Shown here: piece after piece, positions 32,862 to 41,944 of the stretch
Layout of the letters: each line of letters starts with the position of its first letter
How positions within the stretch are numbered: the first letter of the stretch is position 1
NCBI GenBank assembly: GCA_041306075.1
Contig: JBFYKH010000027.1
Coordinates: 29,376-93,375, forward strand
Length of the DNA: 64,000 nt
Origin: JAHIYG01 sp041306075
GTDB taxonomy: Archaea > Altiarchaeota > Altiarchaeia > IMC4 > SCGC-AAA252-I15
Direction of reading: 5' to 3'
Notes under the pieces: model-generated
The model's database searches: none
Told to the model about the DNA's origin: nothing
Seen by the model: only the letters and a program-made list of their open reading frames with translations
Position numbers and translations under genes: made by a program

Positions 32862-34049
32862 TTATGTACTGGCATTAATACTCTTTTGATAAAGCCATTT
32901 CTGAAGGACGATAGGGGTTATTATGGTGGTTATGAGGCTCATGAATATTATGACGACGTATATCTCCTGCGTTATTATGTTCGAAGATAATCCGATGAGG
33001 CCGACTATCATGGCGACCTCCCCGCGCGGGGACATCCCGAAGCCGACTATGAGGGATTCCCGGTGGCTCATCCCCTGCAGCTTGGAGGGTATGTAGCAGG
33101 CCGCGACCTTTGTCAGGACCGCTACGAGCGTCAAAAGAAGCGTGAAAAGCACGATTGATGGCTGCGCCTGGCGGATGTCCACCAGGATTCCGAGAGAGAC
33201 GAAGAATATCGAGGAGAATATTATGTGCAGGTACTCCGAGCCCTCGTGGAAGTCCTTGCTGTGCTTTAGTTTCACGCCCTCTATCGAGACGCCGGCCAGG
33301 AAGGCCCCGATTATCGCCGACAAGCCCATGACCTCCGCTATCAGGCTGTAGAGGAACGCCACCATCATGGCGAAGATGAAAAGCATCTCCGGGTATTTCC
33401 TGGACATCGGGTGCCTGTCCCGCCGCTGGAGGTATTTGCTTATGACGTTCTGGCCTACTATCGACCCGACGACGACGAACAGCAACGCCTTGAGGATGAT
33501 GTAGGCGTCCTCCGCCAGCGATACGTCCCCGCGAACAACCTGGTTCGAGACCGCAAGCACAAGGAGGCTTAGTATGTCGTCTATGACCGCCGCGCCGATT
33601 ATCGCCTCGGCGGCCCTGGTGTTGAGCTTCCCCATCTCCCTGAGGACGTGGGCTGTTATGGCTATGCTGGTGGCCGTCAACGCCGTGCCTATGAATACGG
33701 ACGTCTGGAAATCGTAAAGGAATAGCTGGGACAGGTAGAAACCGCCCGCCCAGGGCAAAGCCACCCCGGCCAGGGCGATGACGAAGTAGTTGAACCTGTA
33801 GATGCTGGAGAACTTGAACTCCAAGCCCACCACGAACAGCAGGATGACCGCCCCAAGGTGGGCGAGGCCCTCGACGAAGTCGGCGTAGGTTATCAGCCCC
33901 AGGAAGCTCGGTCCTATCAGGAGGCCGACGAGTATCTCCCCGACGACCACCGACTGGTTGATGCGGGACGCTATGTGGTATCCGAGGAGCGCCACGAACA
34001 GCAGCAGGCTCATCTGGAATTCTATGGTGGACTCGATGCCTGACAACAT
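32862..34049 (-). CDS. CPA2-family cation/proton antiporter
   Basis: 395 aa from ATG 34049 (GAGGTTAAA directly before it is a good ribosome-binding site; a longer frame begins at 34091). About twelve helices. GEILVGLLIGPSFLGL, LLFVVGLEF, ALTATSIAITAHVL and AAVIDDILSLLVLAVSN with the Asp pair of the ion site are KefB/NapA hallmarks. MSPRGEVAMIVGLIG lies near the end. No TrkA-N/RCK domain is attached. Exchanges Na+ or K+ for H+. 18 nt separate it from the cotransporter gene. Confidence 0.92.
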   Translation of the reverse strand: MLSGIESTIEFQMSLLLFVALLGYHIASRINQSVVVGEILVGLLIGPSFLGLITYADFVEGLAHLGAVILLFVVGLEFKFSSIYRFNYFVIALAGVALPWAGGFYLSQLFLYDFQTSVFIGTALTATSIAITAHVLREMGKLNTRAAEAIIGAAVIDDILSLLVLAVSNQVVRGDVSLAEDAYIILKALLFVVVGSIVGQNVISKYLQRRDRHPMSRKYPEMLFIFAMMVAFLYSLIAEVMGLSAIIGAFLAGVSIEGVKLKHSKDFHEGSEYLHIIFSSIFFVSLGILVDIRQAQPSIVLFTLLLTLVAVLTKVAACYIPSKLQGMSHRESLIVGFGMSPRGEVAMIVGLIGLSSNIITQEIYVVIIFMSLITTIITPIVLQKWLYQKSINAST

Positions 34050-34154
34050 TTTAACCTCAAGCGGGGGGAGTGGGCGCGACGCGCCCGGCAACCAGTCCTA
34101 GGGGGCGAGCCAATATAAGCGGCCCGTAGGCGGTCCTTCGCGACTGAGCCCTCG

Positions 34155-35000
34155 CTATCCCCTGCTGCCCATGAACAGGCTGAGGGACAGCCCGGTCACG
34201 AGCGCGACCAGGGAGTCGGTGGCGAAATACCCGAGGGACAGGAGATGCCCGAGGGGATAGTCCCCCCAGAAGTGGCCGAGTACTATTGAGAGCGCACCCC
34301 CGAACGCTAGAGCTACGGCAAAGTGCGACAGGCCCTTACGGTATTCCCGGTAGCTTTGCCGGATGAAGATAAATGCCGCGAGCATGAACACTAAGAAGAA
34401 CCCGAGCCCGACGCCCGCTGTCGGGGCGGGTATTGTCTTCGACGAGAACACGCCGAATTCGGCTATGACCATGTAGGTGAGGACGGCCCCAAGGCTTTTA
34501 TCGTCCTTCAGCGTGTTGATGGAGAACATGCCCCCCGCGGTCTCGTCGGCCTTCACCGGCCTGTCCGGGGTGGGGACGCGCCCCCCGGCCTGCTCATGCC
34601 CCCTCAACTCCGACCCGGCCGCCGCGTCCCCGCGGACGGCGCGACCCAGCCCCCTGAAGGAGTAGACGGCGGCGTACAAGGCGATGAGAATGGCTGTGAA
34701 GCCCAGCAACGCCCCGGCCGCGCCGAATATCACGAGGTCTTGGGTCGGCCCCTCCTCGCTGATTCTTGAAACCAATGACGCCAGGAACTGGTAGAACGCG
34801 AGGGTGACTATCGTCAGCAGGAAGAGCTTCTTCAGCAGGAATATTATCAGGCCGGTCAGCCGGTTTATGGCGAGCACCGCCAGATAGACGAGGATAAGTA
34901 GCAGCGAGACTGCGAACACGTCGCCCGCCACAACCCTCTCCGGAAGAACGCTGATGTTGTCGGAGATGAACCCGATTGCCGCGTCAGTTTCAAATGCCAT
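34155..35000 (-). CDS. Six-helix membrane protein of unknown function in ion-transport cluster
   Basis: 281 aa from ATG 35000 (GGCGTTAAA before it; the frame is open to 35042). About seven hydrophobic segments: VVAGDVFAVSLLLILVYLAVL, KLFLLTIVTLAFYQFLASLV, LVIFGAAGALLGFTAILIALYAAV, then a polar loop (about 140-170) and four more, the last LVALVTGLSLSLFMG. I recognise no family. Its position between MscS and a CPA2 antiporter suggests a helper role in ion or osmotic balance. Confidence 0.7.
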   Translation of the reverse strand: MAFETDAAIGFISDNISVLPERVVAGDVFAVSLLLILVYLAVLAINRLTGLIIFLLKKLFLLTIVTLAFYQFLASLVSRISEEGPTQDLVIFGAAGALLGFTAILIALYAAVYSFRGLGRAVRGDAAAGSELRGHEQAGGRVPTPDRPVKADETAGGMFSINTLKDDKSLGAVLTYMVIAEFGVFSSKTIPAPTAGVGLGFFLVFMLAAFIFIRQSYREYRKGLSHFAVALAFGGALSIVLGHFWGDYPLGHLLSLGYFATDSLVALVTGLSLSLFMGSRG

Positions 35001-35071
35001 TTTAACGCCAAGTGGTTCCCCGGCGGAGAGGCTGCGTACCATATGTGTATTGGAGGTTAATATGGCCAGGC

Positions 35072-36133
35072 CTACCTCCGCAGTATCAACGTTTGTGTTG
35101 GGTAGGCGAAGTGGATGCCCTCCCGCTCAAACGCGGCCATTATCTCGTAGTTGATGGCCTCCTGCACATCCATATGCAGGTTATAGTCCGGGCTATCCAG
35201 GTAGTACACGGCCTCGAAATTGAGGCTGAAGTCGCCGAATGCCTTGAAGTGAACCCTGTCCAAGCGGACGAGGTTATGGGATTCGACTATCTGCCGGATA
35301 ATCCCGGGTATATCCTTGAGTTTTTCAAGGGGGGTTTCATACGTGACCCCCAGCTTGAATTCCACCCTGCGATGCGGCATCCTCCCGAAATTGTGCACCC
35401 GGGTGTTCGTCATCTCTTTGTTTGAGACGACCAGCTCCTCGCCCCGGAGTGTCTTGACGCGAGTTGTCTTAATACCTATTTTCTGGACTTCCCCCATGTC
35501 AGTGCCTATAAGGATGAAGTCCCCCACCCTGTAGGGTTTGTCGAAGTATATGCTAAAGGAACTGAAGATGTCGTCAAGGATGTTCTGTGCGGCCAAAGCG
35601 ACGGCTATTCCGCCCACGCCCATCCCGGCGATTAGCGCCGAGACGTCTATCTGCATGTTCGCAAGGACGAGGAGGAACCCGAAGACCCACAGCGAGTATT
35701 TTAGCATACTGGCAAGGAGATGGATTACGGACATGTCCTCCTTAGGGTCGTCCATTCGCCTCTTGGCTATGAACCGGTCTCTGAAATGGTTTATTGCAGT
35801 ATGTGCCAGTTTGATGCCGTAGTATACTGTCACCAAGGTCACGGCATATCGCAGGACGTTATTGACGAAGGGCGGGGCGGGCGCGAATTGCAGGGAGACG
35901 TATAGGGCGAAAAGCAGGTAAACGGTGCCAGGTATATCCTTAAGCACCTTGACTAGCATGTCGTCCAACTCCGACCGCGTCATACTCGAAATCCGTTCCA
36001 TATAGCGGAGTATGAAGCTCCTGAAAACCCCCAGTAGTACAATGGACACAAAGAATGCCGTGACCGATGCCAACACCCACGAATCGTTGGTTATCCGCAG
36101 CCCCCAATTTAGTGCATCAACAATAGCGTCCAT
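35072..36133 (-). CDS. MscS-type mechanosensitive channel
   Basis: 353 aa. Four to five helices; the pore helix is ALIAGMGVGGIAVALAAQNILDDIFSSFSI (Gly/Ala-packed TM3). The beta domain has DFILIGTDMGEVQKIGIKTTRVKTLRGEELVVSNKEM, and the C-terminal alpha/beta domain ends YPTQTLILRR. The channel opens on osmotic downshock to release solutes. The longer N-terminus than E. coli MscS (286 aa) is a family variant. First gene of the cluster MscS, six-helix protein, CPA2, cotransporter. Confidence 0.94.
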   Translation of the reverse strand: MDAIVDALNWGLRITNDSWVLASVTAFFVSIVLLGVFRSFILRYMERISSMTRSELDDMLVKVLKDIPGTVYLLFALYVSLQFAPAPPFVNNVLRYAVTLVTVYYGIKLAHTAINHFRDRFIAKRRMDDPKEDMSVIHLLASMLKYSLWVFGFLLVLANMQIDVSALIAGMGVGGIAVALAAQNILDDIFSSFSIYFDKPYRVGDFILIGTDMGEVQKIGIKTTRVKTLRGEELVVSNKEMTNTRVHNFGRMPHRRVEFKLGVTYETPLEKLKDIPGIIRQIVESHNLVRLDRVHFKAFGDFSLNFEAVYYLDSPDYNLHMDVQEAINYEIMAAFEREGIHFAYPTQTLILRR

Positions 36134-36338
36134 TATTTTACCTTGGCCAATTTCGCATAACGTTCCATGCGCTGAACTTCAACCGGGCATGATTCCGTTA
36201 AAAGTATTCAATGGAAGCACGGATATAATAATATCAGGCACATAGTGGTTGCCTTTTTTCTTTTGGCTGGCGGTCGTCCTGCGGCACTAAGAGAAAAAGA
36301 ACACCGCCTTTTATGTCTGGCCGCAATGTATCTCCCTT

Positions 36339-36890
36339 ATGGAGCTTGACGCCTGCATCAGGGGGAGGAGGAGCGTGAGGGCGTATACTGACGAGCCGGT
36401 CCCGAAGGAGCAGATTGAGGCCGTCCTCGAGGCCGGCGTCTGGGCGCCGTCGGGGATGGACAGGCAGCCGTGGAGGTTCATAGTCGTCGAGGACAAGGCC
36501 GTCATCAAGTACGTGTCGGACGAGACGAAGAAGGCGGTCGGCGAGATGATGCCGACTATGAAGAAGGCGATGGAGTCGGACAAGGACGTCATCTGCTACG
36601 GCGCGCCGGTCCTGATACTCGTGTGCGCCGAGAAGGACGAGGCGTGGAGGCAGGTCAGCCTCCAGGACAGCGTCCTGGCGGCACAGAACATGTTCCTGAA
36701 GGCCTACGAGCTCGGCCTCGGGACCTGCTACATGGGCTTCATCAGCTTCCTCGCCGGGAAGCCGGAGGTCATGAGGAAGGCGGGCGTCCCCGACGGGTAC
36801 GAGCTCGCGGTCCCCTTCATACTCGGCCGCCCGAAGATGAGGCAGGGGGCCGGGAAGAGGAGGAAGCCCAACATCCTGAAGTGGGTCTGA
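36339..36890 (+). CDS. Nitroreductase-family FMN protein
   Basis: 183 aa. RGRRSVRAYTDEPVPKEQIEAVLEAGVWAPSG binds FMN phosphate; QPWRFIVVED, QDSVLAAQNMFLKAYELGLGTCYMGF and FILGRPK are the remaining family blocks. Flavin-dependent reduction of quinones, nitro compounds or other acceptors with NAD(P)H; substrate not predictable. The tautomerase gene follows after 8 nt, probably in one operon. A TTTATG/ATAAT region upstream is AT-rich but shows no exact TATA match. Confidence 0.92.
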   Translation: MELDACIRGRRSVRAYTDEPVPKEQIEAVLEAGVWAPSGMDRQPWRFIVVEDKAVIKYVSDETKKAVGEMMPTMKKAMESDKDVICYGAPVLILVCAEKDEAWRQVSLQDSVLAAQNMFLKAYELGLGTCYMGFISFLAGKPEVMRKAGVPDGYELAVPFILGRPKMRQGAGKRRKPNILKWV

Positions 36891-36898
36891 GGTGCTAG

Positions 36899-37078
36899 AT
36901 GCCAGTGGTGAGGATAGAGTTGCTTGAGGGAAGGACGAAGGAGCAGAAGAAGATGATGATTGAGGGCGTGACCCGGGCCATGGTGGAGGCCACCGGCGTC
37001 GAGGCCGAGAAGGTGTGGGTCATCGTCTCGGACGTCGCCCGCGAGAACTGGGGCAGCGGCGGGAAACCGAAGATGTGA
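36899..37078 (+). CDS. 4-oxalocrotonate tautomerase-like protein
   Basis: 59 aa, normal length for the family. The catalytic N-terminal proline follows the start Met (MPVVRIELLEGRTKEQK). Arg11-like and Arg39-like positions are partly conserved (EGRTKEQKK; EKVWVIVSDVARENWGSGG). Catalyses keto-enol tautomerisation as a hexamer of short chains. In an organism without an aromatic degradation operon it may act on another 2-oxo acid. Follows the nitroreductase after 8 nt. Confidence 0.9.
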   Translation: MPVVRIELLEGRTKEQKKMMIEGVTRAMVEATGVEAEKVWVIVSDVARENWGSGGKPKM

Positions 37079-37175
37079 CGGTCCCTGCCAAAACCAGGCC
37101 TCGCCCGCCATATGCAAAGAACCACGGGGGAGACGGCAGCCCAGAGACTGCATAGCATTGACGCCGATGGGACGC

Positions 37176-37883
37176 TCAGGCGCCCCCGACCGGAAACATG
37201 TAGAGTGGCGTCTCATCCGTGGGGAGGTTCAGGGCATCGCGGACTTCCTGGTCGTTGAAGGCCCCAACGGAGACGGTGCCGAGGCCGAGCGCCTGTGCCT
37301 GCAAGTAGATGTTCTGGCCTGCGTGGCCGGCCTCCATGTCAGCGTATCTCACGCCCCTCGCCCCATAGACCTGCGTTGTCCTGTTGTAGCGTGCTGTCAG
37401 GACAACCGTGGCTGGGGCATCAGTTATCATCCCCTGACCGAGGGCTGCCCTGTCCAGGTTTGCCCGAACGTCGCCTGAGACCGTCTTCTCGAGCTTGTGG
37501 CCATTAGGCAGGTAATGGTATGCCCCGGGGCTGATGCCTTCGACACCCCCTGCGACAAGGTACGCCTCAAGAGGGTATGTTCCGCCGGCTGACGGCGCCG
37601 TCCTGCCTCCCCAGCCCGCGGTCAGACCCTGCGCGCTATAGAGGAGCTGAGACGCCTCGGGAAGTGTTAGGGGCCTGCCGCCATAAGACCTCACCGAACG
37701 CCTCTTGGACAAAGCCTCCTCCACGGACATCGCCCCGATGGTCGAGGGAGGGGGAAGATTTATGGAGCCGCTGCCGCCGGACTCCCGGGAAGACGGCGCA
37801 TCATCCCCGCGGTAGATGATGTAGGCTGCAGTCAAAGCCAGGAGTGCCAGGACCGCCAACAAGACCATGTAAAAGCGGCTCAC
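37176..37883 (-). CDS. Membrane-anchored SagB-type nitroreductase-family protein
   Basis: 235 aa. An N-terminal helix (FYMVLLAVLALLALTAAYI) and short tether precede a nitroreductase fold of SagB type: LSKRRSVRSYGGRPLTLPEASQLLYSAQGLT, RTAPSAGGTYPLEAYLV, GAYHYLPNGHKLEK and YADMEAGHAGQNIYLQAQALGLGT. SagB-like proteins oxidise azolines in peptide products, but no cyclodehydratase gene is nearby, and many archaeal relatives are stand-alone. The N-terminal anchor would place the flavin domain outside the cytoplasm or at the membrane face. Confidence 0.87.
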   Translation of the reverse strand: MSRFYMVLLAVLALLALTAAYIIYRGDDAPSSRESGGSGSINLPPPSTIGAMSVEEALSKRRSVRSYGGRPLTLPEASQLLYSAQGLTAGWGGRTAPSAGGTYPLEAYLVAGGVEGISPGAYHYLPNGHKLEKTVSGDVRANLDRAALGQGMITDAPATVVLTARYNRTTQVYGARGVRYADMEAGHAGQNIYLQAQALGLGTVSVGAFNDQEVRDALNLPTDETPLYMFPVGGA

Positions 37884-37938
37884 ATAAGCCTATACGACCC
37901 CGTAAATAAGGATGATGCTTCCTGGCTTCGGCGCCATG

Positions 37939-39651
37939 CTATCTCGTCCTGACCGCCATCCCGCGCTTGAAGTCCCTTATCTCCCTGGGGCTGAGCATGA
38001 GGGTCCCGCAGCGGATGAAGTCGTCCTTCCCGTCGACGAGGATGCACTCGTCGCCAGAGCGGAGCTCCGGGTCCACTTCCTTGACGAACTTGCACATCGC
38101 GCTCTTGCCCTCGCGGACCGCGGCCAGCGCCTGCTCGTCGTCCGAGAGGACGACCCTCAGCCGCGGGGCCTGGAACCGCTCCTTGAGCCGGAGGGCCAGC
38201 TTCTCGTGGGGGATTATGAAGTGGTCGGAGGCCCTCACGGACGCGAGCATCCCGCCGCCGTCGTACAGCCACCTGATGCGCTTCGTGTTTTTCGACTTCT
38301 TTATCCTCAAGCCGTCAGGCAAAAGCTCGCCTGCGCCCTTCCCGAACTGGTACTCCATGATGGCGCGCAGCTTCGCCATGTCCCTGACCCTAGGCTTCGA
38401 ATCGTCCGTCATGCTGTAGACGCCGTTGAACGGGTAGATGTCCAGGAGCTCCTCGTTCACGAGGCCGAAGGGCGGAAGCTCCAGGGTGTTTGCGGTCGTA
38501 ATCCTCGCGAGCCTCGAGCGCGCGTTCACCACCTCGGTGCGCAGCTCCGACTCCGGTCCGGTATGGCACAGCTGCGTCCCCTTGCTTATCTGGTCGACCT
38601 CCGCCATCCAAGCGGAATGGGCCATCAAGGCGTCCAGCGCCTTCATCATGGCCGGATGAGCCCTCGCCTGCGTGAGCACCAGCTCCCAGAGGCCGCCCTC
38701 CGCTATCGCCTGCTTCACGCGCTCGACCATCGCCAACGACACGTAGAGGTTGTGTTTGGCTATCGCCTTTACCTTGTCGTCCCCGTACAGCCGCTTTATG
38801 CCCAGGCCGTTTTGGCTGCACACCGGGCACGTGCACGAGACGTACTCGAGCTCGTCAACCCGGACGGTCCCGTAGTCGGTCATGTACCTGCCGTCCTGCG
38901 CGTACAGGGCATAGGCCGCGGAGTCGAAGAGGTCGCATCCGAGTATGGCGGCGAGCGGGAACACCATCGGGTGGCCGAGGCCGAACGCGTGAACCACCCG
39001 GTCGAGGGGCATGTTCTCCTTCACGGCGGCGATGACGTTCACGAGCTCTGCGAACCTGTAGGATTCCATCAGGGGCACTATGCCGCCGACGGCTATGAGG
39101 CCGTAGTCCTTCGATATTTCCCGGGCGGCTTCGGCGCGCAGGTCCGGGTACTTGCCGCCCTGGACCGCCGCGTTCACAAGGTACTTGGCGTCCCGCGCCT
39201 CCCTGGCGCGCTCGAGGGTTGTCTCCATCTGCTGCTTGGCCCTCGGCTTGAATGTGTCCGGGAGCGTCGGTATGTCCAGGAACGAGCCTATGTCCGAGCC
39301 TATCGCCCCCTGGAAGTCTATTATCTCCCGGTTCGAGGTCTCCACCGCCCCGTACACCATGAGCTGGTAGCTCCCAGAGTCCGTGGCGATGACGCCGTCG
39401 AAGCCGAACAGCTTGTGGACGCCCTCCGAGAGGGCGCGCGACTTCAACTCCTCGCTCTTCAAGAGCATGTACGAGTTCGCCATGATGGCCCCGACATGGA
39501 ACTCCCTGGACAGCTCCTCCGTCGTGATGACGTCGCGGGCCGGGTTGTACACCGGCAGGAGGGCCGGGGTCTCTATGGCCCGCCCGTTCACCTCGAGCCT
39601 GCCAATCCTCCCGAGCACATCCTTCCGCCTGACGTCGAACCTGAAATCCAT
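37939..39651 (-). CDS. tgtA: Archaeosine tRNA-guanine transglycosylase with PUA domain
   Basis: 570 aa. Replaces G15 of tRNA by preQ0, the first step to archaeosine. The catalytic Asp91 is in VIATDSGSYQLM. LVNAAVQGGKYPDLR and AVGGIVPLMESYRF shape the base pocket. A zinc site appears in YVSCTCPVCSQNG plus a following His (AKHNLY). Middle domains and the C-terminal PUA domain (RLRVVLSDDEQALAAV...GKSAMCKFVKEVDPELRSGDECILVDG) match the archaeal enzyme, and length is typical. Divergent from the CBS-domain gene with 54 nt between starts. Confidence 0.96.
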   Translation of the reverse strand: MDFRFDVRRKDVLGRIGRLEVNGRAIETPALLPVYNPARDVITTEELSREFHVGAIMANSYMLLKSEELKSRALSEGVHKLFGFDGVIATDSGSYQLMVYGAVETSNREIIDFQGAIGSDIGSFLDIPTLPDTFKPRAKQQMETTLERAREARDAKYLVNAAVQGGKYPDLRAEAAREISKDYGLIAVGGIVPLMESYRFAELVNVIAAVKENMPLDRVVHAFGLGHPMVFPLAAILGCDLFDSAAYALYAQDGRYMTDYGTVRVDELEYVSCTCPVCSQNGLGIKRLYGDDKVKAIAKHNLYVSLAMVERVKQAIAEGGLWELVLTQARAHPAMMKALDALMAHSAWMAEVDQISKGTQLCHTGPESELRTEVVNARSRLARITTANTLELPPFGLVNEELLDIYPFNGVYSMTDDSKPRVRDMAKLRAIMEYQFGKGAGELLPDGLRIKKSKNTKRIRWLYDGGGMLASVRASDHFIIPHEKLALRLKERFQAPRLRVVLSDDEQALAAVREGKSAMCKFVKEVDPELRSGDECILVDGKDDFIRCGTLMLSPREIRDFKRGMAVRTR

Positions 39652-39705
39652 ACTTATAAGCCTAAAAGAAAAGACTAACCAGACATATAAACGAGGTGGC
39701 AGACC

Positions 39706-40254
39706 ATGAAAGACGTTGAGGACATAACGGTCAGGGACGCGATGACCCGCGGCGTCATATGCGTCGACTACAAGGACACCGTGCAGGAGGCCGCCGAGGT
39801 CATGAAGAAGAACGACATAAGCGCAGTCATAGTCACCAAGAAGGGCGAAGGTGTCGGCGTCATCACCGAACGCGACATCATATGCAAGCTCGTCGCGGCC
39901 AACAAAAACCCCAACCGGGTCGCGGCGTCGGACGTGATGACGTCCCCGCTCATAACCATCAAGCCGGACGCGTCCATAGACGACGCCGCCAAGACCATGC
40001 GCGACAAGGACATACGCCGCCTCGTCGTCAAAGACAAGGACAGGATAATCGGCGTCCTAAGCGAATTCGACATCGTCCGCATAGAACCCGCCCTACACCT
40101 CCTCATACGCGAACAATACGAGTGGAAACTCCACGACAAAGACGCCGCCACAGAAGGCCAGGTCTCAGGCGTATGCGAAAGCTGCGAAACATACAGCGAA
40201 ACGCTCAAAAGCATAGACGGACGACTACTATGCGACGAATGCGCACCGGAATAG
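39706..40254 (+). CDS. CBS-domain pair with C-terminal zinc ribbon
   Basis: 182 aa. Two CBS motifs (residues about 8-65: VRDAMTRGVICVDYKDTVQEAAEVMKKNDISAVIVTKKGEGVGVITERDI; and about 70-130: ASDVMTSPLITIKPDASIDDAAKTMRDKDIRRLVVKD) bind adenine nucleotides. The last 40 residues carry VCESCETYSETLKSIDGRLLCDECAPE, a C-x2-C...C-x2-C zinc ribbon. An archaeal regulatory module of unknown target, perhaps energy sensing. An AGACATATAAACG box precedes ATG by about 25-30 nt and suits a leaderless message. Confidence 0.92.
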   Translation: MKDVEDITVRDAMTRGVICVDYKDTVQEAAEVMKKNDISAVIVTKKGEGVGVITERDIICKLVAANKNPNRVAASDVMTSPLITIKPDASIDDAAKTMRDKDIRRLVVKDKDRIIGVLSEFDIVRIEPALHLLIREQYEWKLHDKDAATEGQVSGVCESCETYSETLKSIDGRLLCDECAPE

Positions 40255-40278
40255 GCGGCTCCGCTAGAATGAGCCCGC

Positions 40279-41007
40279 TTATTCTTCGTCTTTTCGCGGA
40301 TAAAGGACGGATATTAGAAGGGGAGTCTTCCATCGAAAGTGCGTCCCCAACATAAAATGTAAATCTTTTTTCTTAGGTAACTCCGCCAAGAACTTTTGTT
40401 TGCACTTCTCGTAGGCTTTGTCCGTATCCGGCAGATATTGCCGATATAACGCCCCTAGCTCCCAGTCTTCACACATATGGGTATGGACTTTGTCATCTGC
40501 CGGACCGCTCGTGTAGACGTAGCTCAATTGCTCGGGGATTATATCTATCCTTACAGCGCTTTTACCATCTAATGTTTGTTGCGGTTTGAGACCTTCCATC
40601 CGTTTGTTCAGCCGTTCCTCCCTGATGAAGTCTATGATGTTAGGTTTCACGAATCCAAGGGATTTGTCCGTTTCCTTGAAGTCCTTAACGTGTTTTTCGA
40701 CCGTTGAAACATGAGGGCTGATGAGTCCAAGGACTTCTGCGTAAGTGGCTTCTCCGGCGTTCACTATCGTTTTCGGGTCAATTTTGATGCTCTCTTTCCT
40801 TGAATCCTCCGTCTTGGGCCCTAACGATTCGTATTCAATCCAAGCCTTCTTTTTGAATCCTTTTTGGCGCCAGAACGTCTCCCACGGTACAGGGTATATG
40901 CGGCGCAATTCTCCTGACTCGGTTATCCCCGCCACACAGACAAGTTCCTGGTATTTACTGCTTACAACAGGATACGCCTTCGCAAGCACAAGCATGCGCT
41001 CTCTCAT
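40279..41007 (-). CDS. Conserved hypothetical protein paired with DUF488
   Basis: 242 aa. VLAKAYPVVSSKYQELVCVAGITESGELRRIYPVPWETFWR...FKKKAWIEYES is a pattern I recall from an unnamed bacterial/archaeal family found beside DUF488 genes, often in mobile or defence regions. The C-terminal half ends with FLAELPKKKDLHFMLGTHFRWKTPLLISVLYP. No catalytic motif is clear. It begins one base after the DUF488 stop, so the two are translated from one message. Composition is AT-rich compared with flanking tgtA and serS. Confidence 0.75.
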   Translation of the reverse strand: MRERMLVLAKAYPVVSSKYQELVCVAGITESGELRRIYPVPWETFWRQKGFKKKAWIEYESLGPKTEDSRKESIKIDPKTIVNAGEATYAEVLGLISPHVSTVEKHVKDFKETDKSLGFVKPNIIDFIREERLNKRMEGLKPQQTLDGKSAVRIDIIPEQLSYVYTSGPADDKVHTHMCEDWELGALYRQYLPDTDKAYEKCKQKFLAELPKKKDLHFMLGTHFRWKTPLLISVLYPRKDEE

Positions 41008-41008
41008 T

Positions 41009-41887
41009 TTACAGATGGCTTATACTAAGCCCGCACCCCAAAGTCCCCAGTTCGTCCGCCAGGATTCCACGGTGACACATGTTTTTGTCGTGTTCGAAAC
41101 ACATCAAAGCTATCCTAAATTTCCCCCCGAAGGTCGCTATCTCACCTAGTTCCTTTTTCTTGTATTTCAGGGCAGCAGTATATCCTTCAAAGAGTTTTTT
41201 GTAGTCTTCAGGGGTTTCCAGGTTCTTCCTTAATTCCCCGTCGATTCCGAGCTCCGGGATATGCCGATATGCGATTCCCACCCGTTGCAGGTATTCGCTT
41301 AACTTTTTTTGGGTGTAGCTTAGATTCATGCTGAAAGGATTCCTTCGGACATCAACAAGGATTTCAACACAATTTTTGATGAGAATGTCCAAGAACAAAT
41401 CTATATCCCTTCCTTCATAGCCGATAGTGAATATACCTGGCACAGTAGGCGACAGGCTTGCTTTTGAACCCTCACTCTTCACTGTGTAATCCGGATAGTG
41501 GTCATAGACGTACGTCTTTATTTCCTTGTCTGATTCGAATCTTTCCGCAGTCCTCGTAATCTTCCTTCGTATCACTGGATTCAACGAGGCTATGACGCCC
41601 TTAGCCTTCTCGGTGACTTTAGGATTCCGCTCGTCCTCGCTGAGATAGCCCTTCAAGCGTAGCCCGTTCAAATCAAAGTAGCTCATGTTCGAGAACGGGC
41701 CGTACTTATAGGGGAAGAAGTTGTAGAATTTCAGGTAATTGTCAAGGGACTCCTCTTTCTTGAGCAGGAACAGGTTCTTCTCAATCATCAGCTTGGAGGA
41801 CCTAGCCCTAACCGAGAGCTCATCAACCACAGCCAACAAAGCCCGCTGCCTAAACTGTAGGATATCCCCTGCCATAAACCCATCCAT
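41009..41887 (-). CDS. DUF488 protein with N-terminal DUF4065-like domain
   Basis: 292 aa from ATG 41887, picked because a TTTAAG box lies about 29 nt upstream (the frame is open to 41932). Residues 1-110 (RQRALLAVVDELSVRARSSKLMIEKNLFLL ... FPYKYGPFSNMSYFDLNGLRLKGYL) resemble YwgA/DUF4065 domains. Residues 150-290 are DUF488: IFTIGYEGRDIDLFLDILIKNCVEILVDVRRNPFSMNLSYTQ and MCFEHDKNMCHRGILADEL. DUF488 is of unknown function with candidate Cys/His/Arg active residues. Part of the AT-rich defence-like island. Confidence 0.82.
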   Translation of the reverse strand: MDGFMAGDILQFRQRALLAVVDELSVRARSSKLMIEKNLFLLKKEESLDNYLKFYNFFPYKYGPFSNMSYFDLNGLRLKGYLSEDERNPKVTEKAKGVIASLNPVIRRKITRTAERFESDKEIKTYVYDHYPDYTVKSEGSKASLSPTVPGIFTIGYEGRDIDLFLDILIKNCVEILVDVRRNPFSMNLSYTQKKLSEYLQRVGIAYRHIPELGIDGELRKNLETPEDYKKLFEGYTAALKYKKKELGEIATFGGKFRIALMCFEHDKNMCHRGILADELGTLGCGLSISHL

Positions 41888-41944
41888 CAAGCCAAAACAC
41901 GCCTTCTGAGGCCTTAAATCCACCGCGAGCAACGGAAAAATAAG

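Noticed and set aside
37912..39678. 588-aa plus-strand open frame
   Set aside because: Antisense shadow of tgtA; long antisense frames are common in this GC-rich codon usage and its product has no recognisable domain.
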